Below, piece by piece: positions 32,478 to 38,745 of a stretch of 38,745 bases of DNA. How positions within the stretch are numbered: position 1 is the first letter of the stretch; each line of letters begins with the position of its first letter. The position numbers and the translations under genes are program-made. The notes below the pieces were generated by a model that worked only from the letters and a program-made list of their open reading frames with translations, had not been told where the DNA came from and searched no databases. The stretch is from Candidatus Saccharimonadota bacterium (GTDB lineage: Bacteria > Patescibacteriota > Saccharimonadia > Saccharimonadales > Saccharimonadaceae), in the NCBI GenBank assembly GCA_016286785.1, contig JAEEUB010000008.1, positions 1-38,745 of the forward strand. Reading direction: 5' to 3'.

Positions 32478-34202
32478 TTATCCTCCTTTAATTGGAACAA
32501 AATCTAATACGCTTGCTTTAAAAGCAGGAAAAAGTTTGCCACCTATACTTATTCTAGCTACGCATTCGCGATCATTTAGTCTTGATAGAAATTCAACCTT
32601 ATGCTCTTTTGTGTTGTTAGTAGGAATTTTCAAATTTAAATTGTCAGCCAAAAGTTTCGCTTCCAGTTGTGACAAACGAAACATATAGTAATTTGTAACA
32701 TTCGCAAAAATGGAATTTTTCAATTCTTCCGAGAATTGATTCAAAAATTGACCAACTAAAAACAACGACAAATTGTACTTACGCGCTTCAGAAAGAAGAC
32801 GCGCCAAAATAGGATTTTCAATAACAGCTACCTCATCAACGATAAAAATGATATGTTGTTGCTGGTTTACTCCCTCAACAAAAGTCAACAACTGCTCCAT
32901 AACCAAACCAGAAATTGTTCGCGTAACCTTAGTACCAAGGCGCGCACGGTCTAAAGAAAAAAGGGTAAGAAAATTTTGATTAATAGTGCTGGCAAGATTT
33001 TCGTCAAAAAATGTTTGAGAAAAAGCTGGGACCATCTCCATCTCATCTAAGAAAGCTATAATCGGAGAAATGGCCTCAGAATAAGACTTAGTGCGAAGAT
33101 CATTAAAATCAGAAAGAAAAAAATCAACAATACTAAACGGAAGATTTGGAGTCAATTTCTTTATTAGAAGATTCCGGTATTCTAAATCTGTCAACAATTT
33201 TCGTAGATTAGGATAGTTTAAAATCTTTCCAACTAGTAAAAGATAGACCGAGTGCCTTAAAACTCTTTCGAGTTTCGAATTATACTGATCCATAAGAAGA
33301 GTTTTAAATAGATCTAGTATCAGCTCAGAAGAAGAATTGACATCCTGCCCAGTATCAGAAAACAAGTTAATCGAGGATTCTGGTTTTAAAAAATCAATCA
33401 CTTTGCCAAGAACCCCAATGTCTTCCTTCATAGAGTCATGCGGGTCAATCACTACAATTTTATATTTTGAACAAAAACTCGAATCACGGTATAAATTACA
33501 AATAAAAGAACTTAGGAATTTAGATTTACCAGACCCAGACGAACCAAGCACAAGCGAATGTTTAGCGAAATCGTAATCCGAAAGTTTAAGGAAATTTTGA
33601 TCCATAACGTATGGAAAAGTATCTATCGAAAAAATCGCGAAACGCTGATCGTCGTGCAAATGTTCTAAGATTTTACTAGTTTCGGTATATTCAGGCGGGG
33701 ATTTATAAATATAATTTTTACTAGCCGCAAAATCAAAAGCTAGAAGCTCTGCCGGTGATTGCGCAAACGATTGATGAAGATAAAATAGGCTATTTTTAAA
33801 AAAATAAAAATGCGTTTTAGAATAATAGTTTCCACCGAGAAGTGCGCGAAAATCAATAACAATATACTGCAACTCCCCGTAGCCATGGATATGAGCATAA
33901 TATGCCAAACCAGCCAAATTGTCCCGATGGGTGAATGGTCGAAAACCTGAACGAGCCGCAGGCAACTCTGGCAAAGAAACGGATTTAAATATAAAAGATG
34001 ATAAATTATTGATAGTCGCAGATATAGTAAATGGAGCTTTTAGATAATAATGAATTCGCTGTCTTATGACCGAAACAACAATCTGCCAATCTCCTAAAAA
34101 ACCATTTACCCTGCTAAGCTCAAAAAACAAAGCCCCCCATTCATCGGCGGAAGCAGACTTCTTGGTCGGAAAAATCTCCGAAGTATAATAATTTTTATCC
34201 AC
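32478..34202 (-). CDS. HerA/VirD4-like AAA ATPase
   Basis: 574 aa. The N-terminal 210 residues are unassigned (mixed alpha/beta, Phe/Tyr-rich, no clear membrane helix). The motor domain has Walker A GSSGSGKS (220-227), VVIDPHDSM after strand 2, Walker B IIFIVDE (451-457), and the FLVGQFLNQF sensor segment typical of HerA, TraD and VirD4 pumps. It ends with a beta-strand-rich segment (FPAFKASVLDF). Such ATPases move DNA or couple substrates to type IV secretion. The start is GTG at 34202, with TATATT ending 6 nt upstream. It is the first gene of a two-gene unit with the Cys-rich protein. No relaxase or VirB gene is in the window. Confidence 0.83.
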   Translation of the reverse strand: MDKNYYTSEIFPTKKSASADEWGALFFELSRVNGFLGDWQIVVSVIRQRIHYYLKAPFTISATINNLSSFIFKSVSLPELPAARSGFRPFTHRDNLAGLAYYAHIHGYGELQYIVIDFRALLGGNYYSKTHFYFFKNSLFYLHQSFAQSPAELLAFDFAASKNYIYKSPPEYTETSKILEHLHDDQRFAIFSIDTFPYVMDQNFLKLSDYDFAKHSLVLGSSGSGKSKFLSSFICNLYRDSSFCSKYKIVVIDPHDSMKEDIGVLGKVIDFLKPESSINLFSDTGQDVNSSSELILDLFKTLLMDQYNSKLERVLRHSVYLLLVGKILNYPNLRKLLTDLEYRNLLIKKLTPNLPFSIVDFFLSDFNDLRTKSYSEAISPIIAFLDEMEMVPAFSQTFFDENLASTINQNFLTLFSLDRARLGTKVTRTISGLVMEQLLTFVEGVNQQQHIIFIVDEVAVIENPILARLLSEARKYNLSLFLVGQFLNQFSEELKNSIFANVTNYYMFRLSQLEAKLLADNLNLKIPTNNTKEHKVEFLSRLNDRECVARISIGGKLFPAFKASVLDFVPIKGG

Positions 34203-34208
34203 ACAAAA

Positions 34209-34214
34209 AATATA
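34209..34214 (-). promoter_or_regulatory. -10 box of the HerA/VirD4-like gene
   Basis: TATATT (34214-34209) ends 6 nt before the GTG start at 34202, in leaderless spacing with a GTG codon. Confidence 0.45.
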
Positions 34215-34266
34215 TCAAAAATCAAGGTATACCGACTGACTTTTACCTTAAATAAAATATCAGCGG

Positions 34267-35061
34267 CTATTCGATAGGAACGAGAAAATCAGTAGTTTTA
34301 TCGTGATAGCGTTCGAGTTCGGGAAGCTCGCGAAGGATATATTTAGAAGAAGGCAAAAACTCCGAATAAAATTGCAGAGACAAAGCCTGAATTTTAGCAG
34401 CTTCCCTAGACCCAACATCAAATTTTAGCCATCTACTTTTAGGAATATTAATCCGCGTAAAACCAGAAATTTCTTGCTCCCAAAGGCAATAATATCGCTT
34501 ACTCTGCTGGCGACCAGAATCATACAAAACGGCACCATATTTAACCGGACCATAAATTGGTTCGTATTCATTAATCATCCGACGAAACAACTGCGGCGCA
34601 TCTTTTGAAATGCTATCATTGCCCGTATCAACACCGATGCCAAAAAGAGTAAAGTCCGGGAGCGTGATGATCTCGTAATTTAATGTTTTTTCTTGTCGAG
34701 GAGTATCGTCAAAAATAAGGCGAGGATAATTTGAAAGCTTAGTTGTCTTATTTACCTGACTCGGTTTGATGCCATGGAATTTTTCAAAGGCACGCGAAAA
34801 TGCCGTTGCGTTATCGTAACCATATTTAATTGCTATATCTACCACCCGAGGATTATTAGCATACAAATCCTGGCCTGCCAAAGAAAGGCGACGTTTTCGC
34901 ACATATTCAGAAAAAGACTGGCCAGAAAAAACAGAAAAAATTTTACCAGCCGTATATAAATTTGTATGTAAAAATTTAGTCAATATTTCTGGATGAAGAT
35001 CATCGTCGATATGCTTTTCGATATATTCGGTAAGTAAATTAAGCTGTTTATAAATATTCAT
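34267..35061 (-). CDS. AraC-family regulator with GyrI-like effector domain
   Basis: 264 aa. Residues 1-105 are an AraC/XylS DNA-binding domain with two helix-turn-helix units (LHPEILTKFLHTNLYTAGKIF and VVDIAIKYGYDNATAFSRAF, ending KFHGIKPSQV). Residues 125-264 are a GyrI-like/Rob-type ligand domain (beta-rich, LPDFTLFGIGVDTGND, YYCLWEQ, RWLKFDVG). Proteins of this type activate efflux or stress genes upon binding amphipathic compounds. A TATAAT box (35093-35088) predicts a short leader without a clear Shine-Dalgarno sequence. Possible targets nearby are itself and, less directly, the ABC exporter. Regulators of this type are uncommon in reduced CPR genomes, so transfer is possible. Confidence 0.9.
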   Translation of the reverse strand: MNIYKQLNLLTEYIEKHIDDDLHPEILTKFLHTNLYTAGKIFSVFSGQSFSEYVRKRRLSLAGQDLYANNPRVVDIAIKYGYDNATAFSRAFEKFHGIKPSQVNKTTKLSNYPRLIFDDTPRQEKTLNYEIITLPDFTLFGIGVDTGNDSISKDAPQLFRRMINEYEPIYGPVKYGAVLYDSGRQQSKRYYCLWEQEISGFTRINIPKSRWLKFDVGSREAAKIQALSLQFYSEFLPSSKYILRELPELERYHDKTTDFLVPIE

Positions 35062-35141
35062 AGATTCATCTTATTTTTGCAAATAACATTATACCTTTTA
35101 AAAAACTAAAAACAAGAACGAAAAGGCCAATTCTATCAGCG

Positions 35142-35225
35142 AAAAAGGCGGAACCCCACCAAGTGCAAAGATACATAAAACCGCATCAAGTGTGCATATT
35201 ATAACATAAAACCGCAACAAATCAA
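35142..35225 (-). promoter_or_regulatory. Short leftward transcription signal: promoter plus terminator
   Basis: On the minus strand, TTGATT (35225-35220), 16 nt and TATAAT (35203-35198) are followed 38 nt later by a GC hairpin, GGTGG-GGTT-CCGCC (35160-35147), and TTTTT (35146-35142). A transcript of only about 50 nt would result. It could be a tiny RNA, or a premature terminator upstream of the AraC gene. A 16-codon ORF from the ATG at about 35184 is possible but unsupported. Confidence 0.4.
35173..35216. repeat. 13-bp direct repeats flanking a -10 box
   Basis: ACATAAAACCGCA occurs at 35173-35185 and 35204-35216, 31 bp apart (about three helical turns), on either side of the leftward TATAAT (35203-35198). 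AraC-type regulators often bind spaced direct repeats, and the AraC gene lies about 110 bp away. Confidence 0.55.
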
Positions 35226-35278
35226 ACAAAGTCGTTTCGCACCAAGCATTACAATTATCACTTTAAGCCAAGATAATG

Positions 35279-35284
35279 TATAAT
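35279..35284 (+). promoter_or_regulatory. -10 box of the small protein gene at 35302
   Basis: TATAAT, predicted start near 35291, with Shine-Dalgarno AAAGGAGG (35291-35298) at the very 5' end of the message. Confidence 0.5.
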
Positions 35285-35301
35285 AGATAAAAAGGAGGTC
35301 T

Positions 35302-35526
35302 ATGGAATTTGTAAGATTAAAATATGCCAACAATAAACTAATTAGCGCCGAAATCAAAGAGCATCGCGAAGTTATTGAAGAATACGTAAACAAAAAAGGC
35401 TACAAGTATATTGGATTTATACCCGTCCTATTTGGCCCCAGCGGCAAAATGTTAGAACTAGATTTAATATTTAAAAAACCAGAAAACCAAACCGCAAAGG
35501 ATAAAGATAATAAGAATAAAAAATAG
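35302..35526 (+). CDS. Small protein, DUF4177-like
   Basis: A 74-aa protein of unknown function. The core shows a strand, helix, strand pattern (EVIEEYVNKKGYKYIGFIPV, then GKMLELDLIFKKP) that recalls the small DUF4177 fold, a weak resemblance only. The last 14 residues are Lys/Asp/Asn-rich. There is no signal peptide or membrane segment. It has a promoter and a strong Shine-Dalgarno sequence 3 nt from the ATG, which supports it as a real gene. It lies 35 nt upstream of the FAD oxidase gene, which has its own -10 box. Confidence 0.6.
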   Translation: MEFVRLKYANNKLISAEIKEHREVIEEYVNKKGYKYIGFIPVLFGPSGKMLELDLIFKKPENQTAKDKDNKNKK

Positions 35527-35545
35527 CAAACAGCATTTTTCGTGT

Positions 35546-35551
35546 TATAAT
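35546..35551 (+). promoter_or_regulatory. -10 box of the FAD-linked oxidase gene
   Basis: TATAAT ends 10 nt before the ATG at 35562, leaving a leader of about 3-4 nt. Confidence 0.5.
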
Positions 35552-35561
35552 CATAAGCAGG

Positions 35562-37145
35562 ATGGGGAAAATTGCAAAATATCTAAATCAGTTAATTGTC
35601 GGAAATGTTTTTGATACACCGGAAATAATAGAAGAATATTCGACCGACCGCTCTGCTCTAAGAATCAAACCCAAAATCGTAGCTTTTCCAGAATCCACTG
35701 ATGACATCCAAAGATTAATGCGTTTTTTTAACCAATTATCGCAAAAAGATATTCCAGTTTCCGTTACGCCTCGTGGTTCGGGTACAGACGAAGGCGGCGC
35801 AGATCTAACTAACGAAATCGTAATATCCACAAAAAAGCTAAACCGCATGCTAGAAATTGATCCACGAGAAAAACTAGTACGCGTACAATCCGGAATTACA
35901 CTTAAAGAACTAAACACCGCACTTTCCGTGGGCGGACTTACCATACCTATCGGCGGAAGAGATAATGAAACAATTGGCGGGTTAATTTCAAACCGCCCGG
36001 CCGATAATTATTCTGGTAAATATGGCGGAATCATGAACTATGTTGAGCGAATAGAAGTAGTTCTAGCCAGTGGCGACTGCCTACAAACTAATCGTCTAAA
36101 AAAATACATAGTAGCGAAAAAGGCAGCCGAAAAAACAACGGAAGGCGAAATTTACTGCAAAATTTCTAAACTCATCAAAGAAAACGAAAGACTGATTAAG
36201 GGGCTGTCGAATAACCACTCGCTCGCAGGATATCCATCCATTAAAGACGCCAAAAAACGCGAGACTCTCGACTTGATGCCACTATTCTTTGGGGCCGAGG
36301 GAACCCTTGGCGTCATATCCGAAGTCATCCTACGCGCCGTTCCGTTAAAGTCGCGAACTCTCCGCATTGTGGCAACTTCTAGAGATATCGGTACAGCCAC
36401 AAAAATATTAGAAGCACTTAAGCCCATAAAACCTCGTAAATTAGACTTGTACGATTTAAAAATCATCATGGAAGCAAGAGAAGCCGGAAAGAATCTAGAC
36501 GGCATCATTAAAAAACCTAGTGATGGCTATGCGGTTTTTGCTAGTTTTGACGAAAAGCCAAATGCTGCCCTAAGAAAAATTAATATTCTAAAGAACACCT
36601 TGCCACGAGGCGCAAAGTTCATCATCGAATCAGCGAATAACACATATACCCTAAATGAATTCGAAAACGCACTAACAAACTATCTGGGTAATATTCGAAA
36701 TGGCGAGCGCGTTCCAATTCTAACCAACTTCTATCTACCCGAATGGAATATAGGAAACTTTTTAAACGATATTAAAATCTTGCAAGAAAAACTAAAACTA
36801 GACCTAGAGCTATTCGGCTCATACAATTCATCAATATACAGTTTGCGCCCAAAATTCAATCTCGAAGATAATGATTTTAATAAAAAAGCCACAACTTTTC
36901 TAAAAGCCGGTGCTTACATCATTAATCGCCAAGGCGGAGAACTCGCAGGCGGTACGCCAGAGGGAAGATTAAAAGCCGTAGTAACAAACGTAGATATGCA
37001 GGGGCCAGAACGCATCTTGTACACGGAGCTTAAAAAAATATTCGACCCAAATAATATTTTAAATCCCGACGTTAAACTAGGAGCTACCTCCAAATTTACC
37101 CTGACACACTTCAGGGATTCGACTTTACCCAGAACTGTGGTATAA
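35562..37145 (+). CDS. FAD-binding (PCMH/VAO-type) oxidoreductase, GlcD/D-lactate dehydrogenase-like
   Basis: 527 aa. The N-terminal FAD domain has KPKIVAFPESTDDIQ (39-53), the pyrophosphate loop VTPRGSGTDEGGA, LNRMLEIDPREKLVRVQSGITL, and IGGLISNRPADNYSGKYGG. A second FAD segment, LFFGAEGTLGVISEVILRAVP, is near 245-265. The C-terminal substrate domain ends DPNNILNPDVKLG, typical of the D-lactate/glycolate oxidase subfamily. It probably oxidises a 2-hydroxy acid and passes electrons to an unknown acceptor. No Fe-S subunit (GlcF) is adjacent. It could also be an alditol or other VAO-family oxidase. Its TAA stop is contained in the TATAAT box of tig. Confidence 0.88.
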   Translation: MGKIAKYLNQLIVGNVFDTPEIIEEYSTDRSALRIKPKIVAFPESTDDIQRLMRFFNQLSQKDIPVSVTPRGSGTDEGGADLTNEIVISTKKLNRMLEIDPREKLVRVQSGITLKELNTALSVGGLTIPIGGRDNETIGGLISNRPADNYSGKYGGIMNYVERIEVVLASGDCLQTNRLKKYIVAKKAAEKTTEGEIYCKISKLIKENERLIKGLSNNHSLAGYPSIKDAKKRETLDLMPLFFGAEGTLGVISEVILRAVPLKSRTLRIVATSRDIGTATKILEALKPIKPRKLDLYDLKIIMEAREAGKNLDGIIKKPSDGYAVFASFDEKPNAALRKINILKNTLPRGAKFIIESANNTYTLNEFENALTNYLGNIRNGERVPILTNFYLPEWNIGNFLNDIKILQEKLKLDLELFGSYNSSIYSLRPKFNLEDNDFNKKATTFLKAGAYIINRQGGELAGGTPEGRLKAVVTNVDMQGPERILYTELKKIFDPNNILNPDVKLGATSKFTLTHFRDSTLPRTVV

Positions 37146-37146
37146 T
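37141..37146 (+). promoter_or_regulatory. -10 box of tig overlapping the preceding stop codon
   Basis: TATAAT contains the TAA stop (37143-37145) of the oxidase gene. The leader is short and includes TAGGAG (37160-37165) 5 nt before the ATG at 37171. Confidence 0.55.
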
Positions 37147-37170
37147 TAATACAAATTTATAGGAGTAGTT

Positions 37171-38448
37171 ATGAAAACAAAGTTCAAAAAACTTTCTGAT
37201 TCGCGTGTAGAAATAACCGTAACATTAGACGCAAAAGACTTAAAACCAGCCGCCGATAAAGCCCTAGAAAAATTGGCTAAAGAAATAAAAGTTGAGGGTT
37301 TTAGAAAAGGAAAAGTACCGATTGAGGTTGCAAAAAAATTCATCCCAGAAAACGACTTAAACTCAGAGACCGTAGATTTTGCCGTACGTTCAACCGTAAT
37401 CGAAGCCTTCAAAAAAGAGGAAAAAAGTCCACTAGTTTTACCTAGTGTTAATGTAGTAAAGTATGTTCCTGGAGAGCTAGTTGAGTATACTGCAACCGCC
37501 GACATCATCCCAGAAATCAAACTCGGCGATTATAAAAATCTCGGCGTCAAAAAAGAAAAAGTTGAAGTAGCCGAAAAAGACATTAAAGAGATCTTAAATA
37601 ACCTATCAAACTCATCATCAGAAAAAAAGGCCGTTAAGCGCGCCGCAAAACTAACCGACGAAGTAATCATTGATTTTGTCGGCAAAAAAGATGGCGAAGC
37701 TTTTGAAGGTGGCTCAGCAAAAGATTATAGGCTCGTGCTCGGTTCGAATTCCTTTATCCCGGGATTCGAAGATGGCATTGTCGGTCACGAACCAGGCGAC
37801 AAATTCGATCTAAAACTTACTTTCCCCAAAGACTACGGCGCAACTAAGCTAGCAGGAGCCAAAACCGTTTTTGAAATACTATTGAAGCAAGTAAACGAAG
37901 TTAAAAAAGCTAAAATCGACGACGAAATGGCTAAAAAATGCGGACCATTTAAAACATTAGACGAACTAAAAGAAGATATCAAAAAGAACCTAGAAACCCA
38001 AAACGAGCACAAAGTAAACGAGAAATTTAAAGACGATTTAGTTAAAGCACTCGTAAAAAAATCAAAAGTTGCCGCACCAGAAATCCTAATTAGCGACCAA
38101 ATTCACGCAATCCGCGATGATATTACTAGGAATGCTTCTTCTCAAGGGTTAAGTTTTGAAGAATTTCTAGACGTAAATCATGAAACCCTAGAAAACTGGG
38201 AAAAACAAGCCCGTAAAATCGCCGAGGAGCGAGTTAAAGCATCCATGGCTTTGCAAACCCTAGCCGTTGAGCAAAAAATTACTGTTTCAGACGAATTAGT
38301 CAATGCAAAACTCGCCGAACTTCGAGAAGTCTACAAAAAATCACCCGAAGCTCTAAAAAATCTCAAAGATCCAAATGTCAAAATGGACATCAAAAATCGC
38401 ATGATTATCGAGGCCGCGCTAGACTATTTAGTAAAGAACAATTGCTAA
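37171..38448 (+). CDS. tig: Trigger factor (ribosome-associated chaperone)
   Basis: A 425-aa chaperone and prolyl isomerase acting on nascent chains. The ribosome-binding loop GFRKGKVP is at 43-50. The FKBP-type PPIase domain is at about 155-245 (VIIDFVGKKDGEAFEGG, FIPGFEDGIVGHEPGD). The helical C-terminal arms (about 250-425) hold the substrate. Length fits the family. It has a Shine-Dalgarno sequence, unlike many neighbouring housekeeping genes. It is followed by a promoter and hairpin of the next gene. Confidence 0.96.
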   Translation: MKTKFKKLSDSRVEITVTLDAKDLKPAADKALEKLAKEIKVEGFRKGKVPIEVAKKFIPENDLNSETVDFAVRSTVIEAFKKEEKSPLVLPSVNVVKYVPGELVEYTATADIIPEIKLGDYKNLGVKKEKVEVAEKDIKEILNNLSNSSSEKKAVKRAAKLTDEVIIDFVGKKDGEAFEGGSAKDYRLVLGSNSFIPGFEDGIVGHEPGDKFDLKLTFPKDYGATKLAGAKTVFEILLKQVNEVKKAKIDDEMAKKCGPFKTLDELKEDIKKNLETQNEHKVNEKFKDDLVKALVKKSKVAAPEILISDQIHAIRDDITRNASSQGLSFEEFLDVNHETLENWEKQARKIAEERVKASMALQTLAVEQKITVSDELVNAKLAELREVYKKSPEALKNLKDPNVKMDIKNRMIIEAALDYLVKNNC

Positions 38449-38470
38449 AATCCATCTTTTATGATATACT
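38442..38470 (+). promoter_or_regulatory. Promoter of the last gene
   Basis: TTGCTA (38442-38447), overlapping the tig stop codon, 17-nt spacer, TATACT (38465-38470). The predicted start is near 38477. Confidence 0.55.
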
Positions 38471-38483
38471 TGCAAAGTAGTTT

Positions 38484-38509
38484 CTTATGCGCCCGCATGG
38501 GCGCATAAG
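38484..38509 (+). promoter_or_regulatory. Stable hairpin in the 5' leader of the last gene
   Basis: CTTATGCGCCC (38484-38494), loop GCAT, GGGCGCATAAG (38499-38509), a perfect 11-bp stem without a T-run. If transcription starts near 38477, it lies at the 5' end of the leader and could stabilise the mRNA. It may also help end tig transcripts. Confidence 0.55.
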
Positions 38510-38545
38510 TGGTTAGTACATCAAAGCTATCGAGAGAGGAATAAT

Positions 38546-38745
38546 ATGGATTTCCATGGGGTTATGATAATAGCGCATATCTTCTCCGCATTAGCAGTAA
38601 GCATGTGGATCATCCATAATCGGAAGGGTCATCGGCTAAAAGGTATGATCGGCGGCTTGACGGCATTGTGCACTACAATGTTCGTAACTGGGATTTACCT
38701 CGTGCTCGGCAATCTCCTAGGGGTCGCCACCTTTGGCCTTGTGTC
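38546..38745 (+). CDS. Membrane protein, N-terminal part (cut by window edge)
   Basis: 66 residues are visible. Two hydrophobic helices are predicted: MDFHGVMIIAHIFSALAVSM (about 5-22) and, after the basic loop HNRKGHRLKG, LTALCTTMFVTGIYLVLG (about 38-56). Shine-Dalgarno GAGAGAGGA (38532-38540) lies 5 nt before the ATG. Family not recognised from this fragment. Like the genes at 23488 and 29204, it has a -35/-10 promoter, a leader of about 70 nt and a Shine-Dalgarno sequence. Confidence 0.65.
   Translation, partial: MDFHGVMIIAHIFSALAVSMWIIHNRKGHRLKGMIGGLTALCTTMFVTGIYLVLGNLLGVATFGLV

Noticed and set aside
31776-34202. HerA-NurA DNA end-resection pair
   Set aside because: The partner lacks any nuclease motif and is Cys-rich, so the pair is not the standard HerA-NurA unit.

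Overview
The window looks like a chromosomal segment of a Patescibacteria/CPR bacterium, most likely Candidatus Saccharibacteria (TM7). This is an inference. It rests on a compact moderately AT-rich genome with overlapping genes, small housekeeping enzymes, an AlaRS without its C-terminal domain, single-TM surface proteins with acidic or Ser/Asn-rich linkers, a PSTG-type C-terminal sorting signal, and a Cys-rich protein beside a HerA/VirD4-like ATPase. UGA behaves as a normal stop codon, which argues against the UGA-Gly lineages (Gracilibacteria, Absconditabacteria).

Layout. 1-1.8 kb: divergent tmk (partial) and ung, then a dCMP deaminase with an overlapping membrane-protein gene. 1.9-3.85 kb: a secreted cutinase-fold/VWA fusion protein and a small convergent gene. 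3.9-9.26 kb: typA, tatD, a membrane protein, and a cysteine desulfurase overlapping mnmA (sulfur delivery for tRNA 2-thiouridine). 9.26-11.07 kb: a very AT-rich foreign island starting at the mnmA stop codon. It has candidate terminal inverted repeats, a truncated tnpV, a methyltransferase, a frameshifted cupin gene and the C-terminal stub of a large serine recombinase. I read it as a decayed Tn4451-like element from a Firmicutes donor. 11.1-17.3 kb: a small basic membrane protein, alaS, and a leftward operon of histidine kinase, response regulator, RsuA/RluB-type pseudouridine synthase and FtsA/PilM-type ATPase. 17.3-23.1 kb: cell-envelope genes, namely a large anchored surface protein, a one-frame RuvX-MltG fusion and a LysM-CHAP hydrolase, then convergent obgE. 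23.1-23.5 kb: an apparent structured small RNA gene. 23.5-28.8 kb: a YdcK-like beta-helix protein, trmD, recG, rsmD and a Ser/Asn-rich anchored protein. 28.9-30 kb: tRNA-Leu(UAG) and a membrane protein whose ribosome binding site lies on an A8G9 homopolymer tract. 30-35.1 kb: an ABC exporter, a Cys-rich protein with a HerA/VirD4-like ATPase, and an AraC-GyrI regulator. 35.3-38.7 kb: a small protein, an FAD-linked oxidase, trigger factor and the start of a membrane protein.

Gene expression. In most genes that start a transcript, a TATAAT-like -10 box ends only 6-8 nt before the start codon, so their mRNAs should be leaderless. Surface and accessory genes instead tend to have a short leader with a Shine-Dalgarno sequence. 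Divergent tmk/ung appear to share one palindromic -10 element, and the -10 boxes of recG and tig contain the stop codon of the gene before them. Convergent genes overlap at their 3' ends in several places.

The best candidates for new biology are the leaderless/palindromic promoter layout, the RuvX-MltG fusion, the ncRNA upstream of obgE, the cutinase-VWA protein, the phase-variable-looking A8G9 tract, the HerA-like/Cys-rich cassette, and the interphylum mobile-element remnant. All functions come from motif reading alone. No database search was run.
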